Assembly (NCBI RefSeq): GCF_016808095.1
Contig: NC_068974.1
Coordinates: 31,790,825-31,854,824 of the forward strand
Direction: 5' to 3'
Length of the DNA: 64,000 nt
From: Vigna angularis
Lineage: Eukaryota > Streptophyta > Magnoliopsida > Fabales > Fabaceae
Shown here piece by piece: positions 35,521 to 47,513 of this stretch. Both the position numbers and the translations under genes were made by a program. Within the stretch, counting starts at the first letter, position 1. Each line of letters begins with the position of its first letter. The notes under the pieces were generated by a model. The model was not told the origin of the DNA. It made no database searches and worked only from the letters and a program-made list of their open reading frames with translations.

Positions 35521-36957
35521 TTTTTTTCGAAAACCCTGTGGTAACGAAAATGTGGGTTGTCGGCGTGAGTTAGAGTGAAAGGAAGAGTCGAGAGTCACGA
35601 ACGAAGAGTGTCCAGTGGAAAGGAAGCTGTTGGGAAAAATGAATCAAGGTATGAGGAGCTGTTTATTATTATGTTTAATTGAGTGTGCGTTGAATGGCAT
35701 GCTTCTCGCTATTCCTTTATGTTCATATGGGTATTGGTGAATTGAGTATGAAATATTTGTTAAATTGATGTTGATTTGTTTTGGGTTATTGAGTATATTA
35801 TGATGAACTAGATTCTGGAAAATTATATGAATATTGGCATGTGCTTGTGTTTACGGAATAGACGAACTGGGAGTGAGAAATAGGTATTTTGATGTTTGAA
35901 CTTTTATGGGGTACGGGAAGATAAGAGTACGGGAAGACGAGAGTTCTCCCCTGTTTTCTGTTTGACTAGTAGTAAAATGCTTCGGTTAAATGGAAAGAAG
36001 AATAGGATAGTTGTTGATGGAAATGAATATATAGTGGGTTATGTTTGAAAGTTGGTAATTATAATAGAATTAAGAATGTGCTGGAAAATTGTATATACAT
36101 CGTGGTTTTTTGTTATTTCTAAACTGGAATGGCAGGAGGAGTTTGGAATGTATGAGTTTAGTAAGCTTAATTAAACAATTGTATAGGAGTAGAAGTGTTT
36201 TTATCAATTTGGAGGTTTGGGTATTATAGAAAAGATTGGGTTGAGAAGTAAATTTAAAGTTATAGTAGTATGTTTAGTGGAAATGAAATTAAGTTGCTGG
36301 TATGATGTATTAAGTTGTATGTGCGTGGTTCTTGAATTATGGAGGGATGTACATTGGATGTTCTGTTCACTTGTTAAATCGGAAATAAGGAAACAGGGGT
36401 TATGGATATATGTTCTATAATAGTGATGATTACCATATATGACTAAGAAGCAGAAGCAATGTGAGTGTTTTCTTATACCTTTTTTGTCCCTTCTGATCAC
36501 TCAAGGAAATTACTTAATTGTATGATTTTATAAAATTTAGAACTTAATTAAAATTGTTTTGAAAAAAATGACTTGAGATTTTTTAACAAAATCATATGAG
36601 GGTTTAAACCAACAATTTAAACATAATTTTACACGTCTAATTAACGAAAATGGTGGTTTTTAGCCACGATGACTAATTTATTAAATATTTTTATGTAAAT
36701 AGACTATTTTCATTATGATTAATTTATTATTTTTATTATGATTAATTTATTTTTATTTATCAGATTAAAAAAATATATTAGTTTTTTTCTTACAAATTTT
36801 ACGTAAAAAACTAGTTTTAGACAATTATTGAATTATTTTTAATATATTATCTTTTTAATTAACTTATCTATTTGAAGATTTTATTAAAACTATTTGATGA
36901 TTTTCTTTTACTTATTACATATTTAAATTTATTCATTAATGATATCATACAAAGAAA
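35521..36957. other. Intergenic, with a possible orphan 5' exon
   Basis: Segment 35530-35649 is purine-rich, moderately GC, and ends AAAAATGAATCAAGGTATGAG. It looks like a 5' leader plus a tiny coding start (MNQ) and a splice donor. No downstream exon was recognised in 1.3 kb, so it may be an orphaned first exon or chance. The rest is AT-rich without features. Confidence 0.3.
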
Positions 36958-37879
36958 TGTAACGTCCCAATTATATACGTCATGCATATATAGTAAGAAC
37001 GTCATCATGCATAATATATGAAAGTAGTCAAGAGTAATAAGGATTACAATTATCTTCAAATTAGCTACAAAATTTTAAACTTAAACGTAGCAAAGTATTT
37101 TAACGTACTAATGACAAATAGCCTAAAATGACTAAGCGACAGCGTCATCTCCCTCCAATGCTGTCTCTAAACGAACCTCCTCGCCATCTGCTCCCATCCA
37201 AGTGGATGATCATCGCAAAAGAAAAAGCATACCCAAACAAACACAAACACACAAGCAAGGGTAAGCTAGATATACAAAAATCATGTTATCACAATCACAT
37301 ACAACATGCAAGTACATACAGATGAATTAAACTATACACATGACTTGTTACACTTTACACTTGACTCAATACACTTGATACTTGACTCGTCCGGACTTAG
37401 AATGATTGCCGAGCTATGGCGGGTCGTGCACTCGTGGTGGCCTCTACTGCTTTGCAAAGCCATTGCCAATGGGTTTCACCCTACCACACTCACGAGGTTA
37501 GTCCGTTCCGCGCCTTGGAGCATACTGGAAGCCTCCAAGACTAGGACCTCCTGCTACTCCTCACCACATGAATCAATCCTCTCTACTTGAGAATGACAGA
37601 CCATTGGAGTTTCAGGATAACCCGCAAGACTGAGCTCCCATGCAAATCATTCCATACACAATAAGGGCACCACCATGTATCCTCTCCTTGAAGACCATGG
37701 AATTACGTCCATTAACCATACTTGTAAAACCACATACTTTCCATCACATTGAATCACATACCCATTCACTTTAATACTCACATGATAATGCATACATACA
37801 CCCTTAAAGCAACACAGAATAATTAATTAAAATAGCATACTGTAATGAATAGAAACATCAGCCGAACAGAAAACATCAC

Positions 37880-38113
37880 CAATAAAACTCACTAACTGGC
37901 AAGGACCGAACGTTCGCTAAGACTGTAAAAGTGGACGAACGCCATTGAGATTGGCCGAACACTATTGAACTTGGCCGAACGCTAATGGGCCTGGCCGAAC
38001 GCTACAAGCTCTAGACGAATACTATTTGGACGAACGCTAGTACATAACGAGCACTACTGAGATCGAGCGCTAGTAAGACTGAACGCTACGAGCTTTGCCG
38101 AATGCTACCTAAC
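37880..38113. repeat. CCGAACGCT motif array, left part
   Basis: About ten copies of GGCCGAACGCTA and variants at spacings of 18-25 bases. The array is split by the nested element and continues at 39605. Confidence 0.8.
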
Positions 38114-39599
38114 CGTTGAGACTTCGGCAAGTGTACCGAATCGTTCAAGTAATAAAATCGGTAATTACAACAAAATAGAAAATTATACACAAAAGGATAG
38201 AGTCTAAATCGGTTAAAAATCACACAAAAGTCTAGTTTAACACGGATCCCCGGCAACGGCGCCAAAAACTTGTTGAGACTTCGGCAAGTGTACCGAATCG
38301 TTCAAGTAATAAAACCGGTAAGACCGGGTATCGTTTCCCAAGAGACTCGTGTCCTAGACAATCGTATAATTTCTAATTAACTTAGACTAAAGAATGATTC
38401 CATGTTTTTGGGTTTTTCATGCAATTAAAATAAAGATAAAACGTAAATGGTAAAAGTGATCTTTGATAACGCAAACACTTAGAAATGGAAAGATTAGAAA
38501 TGATATGGAATGATATTGTTGGGGGTTGATTTCACCTACTTCACTCTTATGTATAGAAAATCACTTCCTCTTCATTAATTAGCCAATGTCAATCTTCTAA
38601 TTTACTCAAACCCAATCCCTTGGTAGAGAGAGCCTAGACTTACTTCTTAAACTCCAATCCCTTGGAAAACCTAACAAGTTCATCCGCTTTAAGAATTGAG
38701 ATTCAAGACAACCAAAGGTCCTAGTTCTATCCCTAGATACAATTTCCTTTAGGTGTTTAATCCAGTTCTAGATTCACCCAATATTTTTCAATATCAAGAA
38801 ACCCTAAAATCATGATATGGTTGAATTACTCATACAAGCTTTAAGTAGAGGAATTAAACACTAACAATCAATGAAAGAGGCATATAATCATTCAAAACAA
38901 TTGTAATTACATAAGAGATTTGTGGTTACATCAATCCCCAACAAGAATGAAACTAGCTCTCCATGAATGGAGAGCTTAAGCTTACAACAATGGTGGAAAT
39001 GGAAGAAGGAGGAAGACCCAAGGATGAAGAAGGGTTGTTCCCACAGCTCCTAGCTCGCCTCTGGACGCTCCAATTGAGAGAATTTGTGTATGGGCTGCCA
39101 AAGATGTCAAAGCCCTTCTAATTTGGTTTTAAATAAACCCAATCTGCCAAATCAGCAGCAGGCGCGCTTGAGACCGCGCTCCAGCGCACGAAAATAGGAA
39201 AAAGGGCGCTCCAGCGCCCTTTTGTAGGGGGCGCTCCAGCGCCCTTTTGTAGGGGGCACTCCAGCTGAGTCCAATCCTGGTGTAGGCTAGCTCTAGCGCC
39301 CATGGAAAAAGGGCGCTCCAGCTAACTTTTACCGAATTCTGGTTCTTCATATTTTTGTTGTTTTTGCTGTTTTCTTATTTTCCCTGGTTCCAGCACTCTT
39401 CATTTGATGCAGAGACATCTTCCAACTAATTCACTTATATAAATGAAGGGGTTAATGATCAATTTATCTAATTAAAACTTAAGATGAAACCACTTCTTAA
39501 ACTAAATGAAAACTAGGATTTACAAGGCAAAAAGGATGAGAAAGAGTTGATATTTTCTCTAATTCAATACTGAATTCATAGTAAAATATGCCACTATCA
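38114..39599 (-). mobile_element. Deleted gypsy element (LTR, primer site, LTR stub), CTAAC target duplication
   Basis: A full LTR (38271-39599), about 95% like the solo LTR at 5065-6368 by eye, abuts a tRNA-Asp primer-binding site on its left. About 80 further bases of unclear origin follow, then a 50-base stub (38114-38163) equal to the last 50 bases of the same LTR in minus orientation. The whole is flanked by CTAAC (38109-38113 and 39600-39604). The first base of the stub is C instead of the expected T. So an element inserted and then lost its entire coding region and most of the 3' LTR. Confidence 0.88.
38245..38264 (-). other. Primer-binding site complementary to tRNA-Asp
   Basis: The plus strand has GATCCCCGGCAACGGCGCCA, the last 20 bases of plant tRNA-Asp. 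It sits six bases from the LTR edge at 38271 and fixes the minus orientation of the element. Confidence 0.88.
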
Positions 39600-39604
39600 C
39601 TAAC

Positions 39605-40205
39605 CGAACACTATTAGGACAAGCGTTCATACAGAATAAGCACTACCAAGGCCGAACGCTAACTAAACCATGATTTGACCGAACACTATTTGTTCAACTA
39701 AAACCGAACGCTATCAATCCATTCACTAAGACCGAACGATACCAGATCAAAGCCTAACCGAACACTATTAAATCAACACTTAACCGAACGCTATCAAGAT
39801 CCTCCACTAAACCGAACGCTATCCAGTCCACCCGTTACGACCGAACGCTATTAAGTTTATCCATTAAGACTGAACGCTCCCCAGAAGACCGAATACCATC
39901 AATACCAAATGTTGCCTATGACCGAGCGCTACCTGAGATTGAGCGTCATCCAAACCGAACGCTAAGTGTCCTAACGCCACACCAACATATGATCGAGCGC
40001 TACTAGCCAGCACATCAACGAACGTTACTAATCCAATGACCGAGCGCTATTAAGGACAAACATTAAATGACTTAATGCCAAACCAACATTTGACCGAACG
40101 TCACTCAATCAGCACATGACCGAACGCTACTCACCCAGCACATGACCGAACGCTACTCACCCAGCACATGACCGAACGTTCAAATCAGAAATGGACGAAC
40201 GGTCA
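39605..40205. repeat. CCGAACGCT motif array, right part
   Basis: About twenty-five copies of GACCGAACGCTA and variants (CCGAGCGCT, CGAACGTTA, CGAACACTA) at loosely regular spacing of 20-30 bases. A short exact triplication (ACCGAACGCTACTCACCCAG) is at about 40115-40180. Many CG-to-CA and CG-to-TG variants are present. Confidence 0.8.
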
Positions 40206-40943
40206 GTTTTTAACGTTCTGCAAAATTCTGCATAATGATGGCAGAACTTCCCCTTGACCATTTCCAACCATTTTTATCAACTTCTAACACCCTTAATTCT
40301 TGTTTTATACTTGATTGGACTTACCTAAATGATTATAAACATTCCTACTTCCATTCTAAAGTGATTCATACTCAAATTCAACTCTAAAACACCAATTTCC
40401 ACAACTTAGGTACCCAAATCCAATTCTACTACTTTGCACCTATTTTGATCAATTTAGTGACTCAAACAAGTCACAATCCAGTAGCTAAAACTGTCCCAAT
40501 AGTCCAGTTGCACTCTAGACCTCAAATGTCCAAAATCACTACCTCACTTCCTCTCAAAATGACCTAACGGACAACCCAACTCCAAATTTCTCTCCAACCA
40601 AAGACATACCAAATTTCACACATAAATCACTTCCAATTGGTCAATTACAGCAATCCAAACTCATCCAAATCAATTCCAAATAGTACAACACAGTTTCCAA
40701 ACAACCAAATCATACATAATTCAACCCATACAAACAACACATAATAAATCTAAAGAAAGTATTCTAGCTTCCCTTACCTCTTGAAGACTTTCTTCACTAA
40801 CTTGATCTTCCACCACCTAATCAGAGATCAACCGGTGTAGTGAGGAGATTTGGAAGAGAGAAGGAGGAGGTTGTGTAGAGAGAAGGTAGAGAATGGAAAA
40901 ATTTGGGTTTTTAGAGAGAGAATGGAATAATCAGGTTCTTACA
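40206..40943. other. Distal part of the interrupted LTR
   Basis: Mostly C/A-rich without reading frames, turning purine-rich (GAGAGAAGGAGG) near 40855-40920. It ends at the TTACA taken as the LTR end. Confidence 0.4.
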
Positions 40944-41224
40944 AAGAATAGAGAGATAATTTAAATAATGTAACATTAAATTTATAGACATCTTTCAATT
41001 AAATTATGTTGCTTTCAAAATATATAGTTGAAAATTTATTTCTGGTTACATAGACAAAATTTTGTATTAATATAAAATAAAATTATTTAATATATTATTT
41101 TATAAAATAAAATTGATATAACATATTTTAATTATACTAAAATGTAAATTATTGTATATTGTTCAATTTTAATAAAGTTTTACATAAATAATTATGATAA
41201 TATGAAAATTTTAATTTAATAGTT

Positions 41225-41231
<7 letters not shown>

Positions 41232-41263
<32 letters not shown>
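41232..41263. repeat. (TA)n tract, left flank of TIR element
   Basis: A 32-base TA run ending directly at the terminal GGGG of the next feature. Confidence 0.95.
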
Positions 41264-41265
<2 letters not shown>

Positions 41266-42154
41266 GGTTTGTTAAGGCGCGTACGCCTGTTTTTCAGTTG
41301 GTACATTTTAGCAATGTGTATTGGGTTTTAGTAGACAAAAATACTCTTATATATCATGGATTCTAACTTTTAAGGTTAATGGTATTTTAATAATTAAAAA
41401 AAAAAACCTTGAAACCCTTACCCACCTCTCTCATTCCTCTCAATCCTTTCTCTTTCATGTCTCTCACTCCAACATTTTCTCTGTCATGCCTACTGTGGCC
41501 TCAATTAAAAAAATTAGAAATACTTGTCATTAAACCATTTGTCTTTGTAAAGTGTTGAGTAATTGACATATTCACCTTCAGGCAAAGGTTCATTCAAGAT
41601 CTCTTCAATTTCACCATCTTCACTCTAATTTCATCATCTGCATATGTTGAATTATCATTTCTAAAAAAACCCTCAAGGCCAATTACCAATTCCTTCGGAT
41701 GTCATTATGCTTGTAAAAATTAGATAAAATTATATACGACAAAAATTATAAAATGAAAACTCATTATAAAATCATTTTTTATAAGAAATTGTTTAACAAC
41801 AAGTGTTTCTGATTTTTTTTCCAGGGTAATTACCAATTCCTTTGATGTCATTATACTTGTGAAAATTAGATAAGACAAAAATTATAAAATGAAAATTCAT
41901 TATAAAATCATTTTTTGTAAGAAACTGTTTAACAGCTTGAGATGAAAACTCATTATAAAATCCCTTTTTTAAGATTGTTTAACGGCAAGTGTTTCTGATT
42001 TTTTCAATTGGAACTACAGAATGAAAATTATTAAAATACCCTTAACCTTAAAACTTAGAATCCATAATATATAAGAGTATTTTTGTCTACTAAATTCTGG
42101 TACACATTGCTAAAATATACCAACTGAAAAACAGACGTACACGCGTTAACAAAC

Positions 42155-42156
<2 letters not shown>
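41264..42156. mobile_element. TIR element inserted in a (TA)n microsatellite
   Basis: The left end GGGTTTGTTAAGGCGCGTAC and the right end (read on minus) GGGTTTGTTAACGCGTGTAC are inverted repeats of at least 110 bases. Both continue through CTGTTTTTCAGTTGGTA. Both ends touch (TA)n runs, so the element sits inside one TA tract or has duplicated it. The middle (41640-42000) contains an internal tandem duplication of about 150-160 bases with AATTACCAATTCCTT. No transposase is encoded. The arrangement resembles the rice Micron family, which targets (TA)n microsatellites. A half copy is at 54105. Confidence 0.8.

Positions 42157-42195
<39 letters not shown>
42157..42195. repeat. (TA)n tract, right flank of TIR element
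   Basis: A 38-base AT run directly following the terminal AAACCC of the TIR element. Confidence 0.95.
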
Positions 42196-42198
<3 letters not shown>

Positions 42199-43379
42199 TA
42201 TACTTTTTTATTTAAATTATTTTTAAAATTGTTATAATAATAATATTTATGTGTCGTTTGTGTAAGAAAACGTCTTACATAACTAGAAATGAAATAAGTA
42301 TGTACTTAATTTAAAAATAAAACACAATTTTTAAAAATATTTAAGAAAAAAACATGTAATCCTATTTATAGTGAAACATTTGATGAAAATTACACCAATT
42401 TTTTTTATTAAAAATATTACACAATTCTGCAATGAGAGAAAAAAAAATGATTTCCTTTTGAAGATGCATTTTTATACAAACTTGACTGTTCGATTCACCT
42501 GCAATCTCTATTACCTTGTAGCTTTTATCATAATATTAAAGGGACGATTCTTTCCTCATCTTCCTTTTTTCTTTCTATACTTTCCATAGTTTTTGATTAA
42601 TTGATGAAATGATAATTTTATTTCTATTTTATTTTCTTATACCTTGTCAGTGTCCACTTTCTTCACCTCAGCGCTGCACCTCTGGTGGTGGTGGGCACAA
42701 GTTATCTTATTTTAATTTAATTCTGAATATATACAATTTGAAAGATATTACAAAATTTTAAATGAGTTATAAAATACACATTCGAGAATGTATCTTTTGA
42801 ATATAATTTTTCACAGCATATTTTTGAATATGAAAATATTTTTTGAATTATCCTAATTTATTTAAAAAAGAGATGTATGATTAATTTTTTAAATGGTTTA
42901 ACCAGTTAACCTAGGAAAAAATTTCACCTACATAGAACATCACATCCACTAACGAATACCGTAAGCAACAATATCGTTCATAGTAAATGCATCCTCAAAA
43001 GAAAAGATTGTTTTTTCCTCTCAGATTGCAAAATCATTACATTGACAATGAATTATACAAGATAAACGTCTCAATCAAATAAAATAAAAGTAAATAAATA
43101 AATAAAAGTCTATAAATATAACAAAATAATTTCTGGAGACGTCATAACATATTAAACCATCTATTAAAAAATAAGCTAACTAAATCTAGAAATATAACCA
43201 AGTTTCTGCTTTTAATAAAAAAAATCAATTGTGTAAGGATTATTAGGTACGTCGTGACTTTAAGTTCACATAGATACTCTAATAGTGATCAGTATACAAC
43301 CCTTATACCCATACCCATGAAGAGAAGTATCAGGATGACTCATTGAAACAAATGTCATTAAGAAAATGAACGTGTGTGG
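42196..43379. other. AT-rich intergenic DNA
   Basis: No supported gene. A 72-codon frame at 42371-42589 is lysine/phenylalanine-rich noise. Confidence 0.4.
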
Positions 43380-43588
<209 letters not shown>

Positions 43589-43589
43589 T

Positions 43590-44790
43590 CCCCTCAAGCT
43601 TGGCATAGATATTTATGGTGCTGAGCTTGGAATTAATGTGGTGGAAGGAAGAAGGAGGAAGCGATTTTGTGAGGATATTTGCAAGTTGAAGGGTGGAATG
43701 TATGGGAAGCAATTTGACAATTTCTTGCTGGACTTTCTCACGGATGAGGTGGCAATCAATCATGGAAAACTTGATTAGTGGTAATCTTGATGGCAGAATG
43801 GTTATCACAGAAGATAGTGGCAAGTTGTGAGAAAGGAGGTGAAGATCGCTCATGAAGTGACTGAGCCATTGAATTCGCATACAGTTTGGGCAAGGACACG
43901 GTATTCTGCTTCAAAGGAGCTTAGAGAAACAAAAGATTGTTTCTTAGATTTCCAGGAAATGGGTGAATCGCCGAGGTACACAATGTAACCAATGGTGGAT
44001 TTTTTTGAGTCAGGGCAGCAAGCTCAGCCAGAGTCGCTATAAGCCTTAAGTGTAAAGGGGCTGGTTGCGTTGAGAAATATGCCTTGTCCAGGGGTGTTTT
44101 TTATGTAGCGGAGGATGCGAAAGGCGGCTTGGTGATGAGCTTGAGTTGGTGATGCAACGTATTGGCTGAAACGACGAACGACATAAGTGATGTCAGAACG
44201 TGTGTTCGTGAGATAAATGAGGCGCCCAATCAAACAACGAAAGGCAGAGGGATCCTCAAGCGGCTGGCCTTCGGAGGAGACTTTTGTAGAGAAATTCATG
44301 GGCGTACTGACGGAGCAGCGACTAGCATCCCAGTTTCTTGCAGAAGATCTAGTACATATTTTCATTGTGAGAGATGAATTCCTACAGAGTTTCGAGCAAC
44401 CTCGAAACCCAAAAAGTAAGACAAGTTACCCATGTTTTTTATTTTCAATTGCTCATTTAACGGATTAGTGATATGATCAATTGTAAGTATATTATTACCA
44501 GTAAGAATGATATCATCAACGCAGATTAAGAGGATGGTGATGGTGTCACCTTTGTGGTGAGTAAATAAAGAATGATCACCAGATGTTTGAATAAATTCAT
44601 GAGAGAGAAGGAAAGAGGAGACTTTTCATACCATTGCTGGCTTGCTTGTTTCAAGCCATAAAGTGATTTGTGTAAGAGACATACTTGGTTGGGATTGGAT
44701 ATAATGAGTTCCGATGGTGGATGCATGTAGACTTCCTCATGTAAATCTCCATGTAAAAAGGCATTGTTGACATATAATTACCTTAGATGC
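43590..44790 (-). pseudogene. Ty1/copia reverse transcriptase C-terminal part and RNase H, broken
   Basis: Minus-strand coding remnants in several frames. At 44726-44526 is [20 protein letters not shown], the copia reverse-transcriptase linker. At 44365-44024 are FRCLIGRLIYLTNTRSDITY and FRILRYIKNTPGQGIFL. At about 44020-43880 are the RNase H words SWKSKKQS and [14 protein letters not shown]. At 43880-43600 are [19 protein letters not shown] and [17 protein letters not shown], the end of the polyprotein. Frameshifts and stops separate these blocks, so no enzyme is made. Confidence 0.88.
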
Positions 44791-45766
44791 CAGTTCTTTG
44801 CAACAGCCAATGAGAGAACTAACAGAACAATTGTAAGTTTGGCAACTTGTGAGAAGGTGTCAAAATAATCAATACCTTCCAATTATGTATATCCTTTAGC
44901 AACAAGACGAGCCTTGAATTTATCAATGGTGCCATCGGCTTTGTGCTTGGTCTTATAAACCCATTTACAGCCTATTGCTTGCTTGTGGGAAGGGAGAGTA
45001 GTGAGAGTCCAAGTCTGATTTTGGTCGAGGGCAGTGAGTTCGGTTTGCATAGCAGCACGTTAATGTTCATGTTGGATGGCTTCTTTGTAGTCAGTAGAAT
45101 CGTGGATGTTGTCTATAGAAGAGATAAAATGTCTATACGCAGGAGATTGTTTATGAAAACTAAGCACATGTTCAATAGGATATTTGTTGGTAAAAGTACT
45201 ATAAGATGCTATTTGAAAGTCTTTGAGGTATGCAGGCATAGTTCTAGTATGAATAGATCACCTAGGAGAAATAAACGTATTGTCTAAATGCTCTTCATTG
45301 TTAAGAGAAGAAGAGTTATGAGGAACAGGGGGAGTGGGATGATCAGTATCATGCAGGATGGTATTATGATGTAAAGGTAGAGGTAAAGCAAAATGTAGTG
45401 AAGTAGTGGATGCCATATCAGGAAATTCATTTTCACAAAAACAACATTTCTAGAGATTTGAATATCATTAGTTGCAAGACTGTAAGTTATATATCCTTTA
45501 GTGGTTGGATGAAGACCAAGGAAAACACCAGCAGTAGCATGCATATCAAGTTTCTTTCTATGAGATTGAAGGGTGTTGGTGTAGCAAAGACAGCCAAAAA
45601 CTCTAAGTCTAGTGATATCAAAAGCTGTGATAAAGTTTGTCATATGGAGAATTCTTATTGAGAAGGGGAGTAGGCATGATATTAATGAGAAGAGTTGCAT
45701 AACTGAGTGCATATGTCCAAAATTGAGTAGAAAGTTTGGAATGAAAAAGCAAGGAGCTAGTGGCAT
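44791..45766 (-). pseudogene. Ty1/copia integrase C-terminus and reverse transcriptase N-terminus, broken
   Basis: Frame 45766-45284 contains RLRVFGCLCYTNTLQSHRKK, then AGVFLGLHPTTKGYITYSL and ISRNVVFVKM. These are the conserved C-terminal integrase words that precede the reverse transcriptase in copia elements. The segment 45280-44790 shows only scattered reverse-transcriptase-like sequence and is too decayed to trace in one frame. Confidence 0.8.
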
Positions 45767-45803
45767 TTAAAAGGTGTTGGTGTTTTCTTTCAACAATCCC
45801 ATT

Positions 45804-46308
45804 TTATTGAGGGGTTTCATTATAGGAGGTTTGGTGAATAATCCCTTGAGAACTAAAGTAGTCATGCATAGCAAATTCAGGCTCATTATCATATCTTATG
45901 ATTTTAATAGCGGTTTGAAACTGATTTTTAACATAAGATATGAAATGCAAAATGTGATTTCTTGTTTCAGATTTGTCATGCATTAAATGAACCCATGTGT
46001 ATTTAGTATGATAATCGACAATTGTTAAAAAATATCTATGAGAATGGATGGATGCATTGGAACAGGGACCCCAAATATCTATATGTATAAGATAAAAAAA
46101 CATGTAAAGCAACAGAGTTATGTGAAGTAAAAGGCAATTTCTTTTGTTTTACAATGTGGCAGGCATTACAATTGTCTGATCTATAGTTAATGCAGGGATA
46201 TTTCTGTTTAAGAACCTCCAGTCTCTTATCAGATAAATGGCCTAAGCGGTTGTGCCAAATGTTGTTGTTGACAGCAAGGAGTGATTGTTGTGAACTGACA
46301 GAATGCAC
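45804..46308 (-). pseudogene. Ty1/copia integrase core and pre-integrase zinc domain, broken
   Basis: Frame 46308-46036 has the HHCC zinc module: WHNRLGHLSDKRLEVLKQK and CNACHIVKQKKLPF. Overlapping in another frame, 46112-45804 has HIDIWGPCS (first catalytic Asp) and IIRYDNEPEFAMHDYFSSQG (second catalytic Asp, in YDNEPEF where the family has DNGxEF). The frame change between the two modules makes the integrase non-functional. Confidence 0.85.
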
Positions 46309-46363
46309 ACAAGGAGCAACAGTGATGGCAAGGCCATGAAGGACATACAGACGAGCGTGTAGA

Positions 46364-47122
46364 TCAACTAAACCAATCTTGTGGTGTGTTATTGAATCTT
46401 GGATGAAAACATTGAGAATTAGTAAAGCTTAGGTAAACATTATTATGCAAAACCATTTTAGATATAGAGATGAGATTATAGGAAAACTCAATGATATAAA
46501 GAACATTGGTTAGGCAAAGTATATCATAAAACTTTATGTTTCCTTTATGGGTGGCTTTGGTGGTGATGCCATTGGGAAGATTAATAATGACAGGTCTAAT
46601 TGGATCATAGGAATGGAAGTGTTTAAGGGAAGAAACAACATGGTCAGTGGCACTAGAGTCTAAAATCCATGTTGTGATAGTTATTGCAGCAGCATAGTCA
46701 AAAGTTAAAATGGTTTTACCTGGGTCCTGAGAACTGAAAATCATGGAACCGATTTGAGGGTTGGAGGCATTATCCGCAGTAGGGTTGATGAGAGCCATGA
46801 GGGCATGATATTGTTGCTTAGTAAGGCGCACTTCAGGGTCAAAATTGTCTCCCGGAGTGTCATTGGTAGGTTCTTGGCTTCTTGAGAGGAGACTTTTACC
46901 ATTGTCGAATTCGTGACCGGGTGGATATCCATGTTTCCTATAGCAAACATCAACCGTATGCCCAGTTTTGTAGGAAACCCATTTTTTCTTGAAACACACC
47001 GTATCGGTGTGGCCATTCTTGCCACAAAAAGAACAAACAATAGTGCCCATAGTTACATTGACAGTTTTGGGTTCAAGGCTATTTAGGAAACTATTATTCA
47101 TTAATTGTCTTTCCTGCTGCAT
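46364..47122 (-). pseudogene. Ty1/copia gag zinc knuckle and protease region
   Basis: A 252-codon frame. At about residues 30-44 is a zinc knuckle, CSFCGKNGHTDTVC (CX2CX4HX4C). A second, imperfect knuckle (YKTGHTVDVCYRKHGYPPGH) follows. Near residue 155 is the protease motif WILDSSATDHV. The family has DSGATDH, so the Gly after the catalytic Asp-Ser is replaced by Ser. That change probably inactivates the protease. The frame ends in YNLISISKM with a stop soon after. Confidence 0.85.
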
Positions 47123-47513
47123 GACATAGCAAAAGATCTTGGAAACGGGGGTATAGGATCCAGTAAGAGGACATGGGATTGGATATTACCATACTGCTCA
47201 TTCAGGCCACAAAGAAATTGCAATGTCAGTCTTCATGTTTTCTTTGTGAGATCGTTGAGAGCATTTTGCAGGAGCATTAAACGTCACAAGTGCAGGTTGG
47301 ATCAGGACGAAAGTTCTCTAACTCATCCCATATGATGCGCATCTTAGTGTAAAACTCATTGACGGTGTATGTTCCTTGCTTTAGGGAAGAAGCGTCTCTT
47401 TGCAGCTCGGAGATGCGCAACAAATCTCCTTGGAAGAATCTTGATTTGAGATCTTTCCAAATGGCTTGGGCGTCTTCCATCCAAAGAATGTTGTGTCTGA
47501 TTTCTAGTGAAAC
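47123..47513 (-). pseudogene. Ty1/copia gag, truncated at its N-terminal side
   Basis: Frame 47480-47277 contains AQAIWKDLKSRFFQGDLLRI and YTVNEFYTKMRIIWDELENF, the core of the plant copia gag. A frameshift near 47277 separates it from the zinc knuckle part. In the same frame upstream the coding look continues to about 47512 (VSLEIRHNILW). Beyond that it is replaced by GA-rich repeat DNA, so the first part of gag and the 5' LTR are missing. Confidence 0.85.

Larger units (their letters stand above)
36958..40943. mobile_element. Probable solo LTR of 2.5 kb, interrupted by a nested element
   Basis: The block starts TGTAACGTCCC and ends GGTTCTTACA, a TGTAA...TTACA pair typical of plant gypsy LTRs. 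Flanks are ACAAAGAAA (left) and ACAAAGAAT (right region). They allow a 5-base AAGAA duplication, but with one extra A on the left, so the exact edge is uncertain. Removing the nested insertion (38114-39599) and its duplicated target leaves about 2.5 kb. A CCGAACGCT array fills the middle on both sides of the insertion. No gag, pol or second LTR is present. Strand cannot be fixed without an internal region. Confidence 0.6.
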
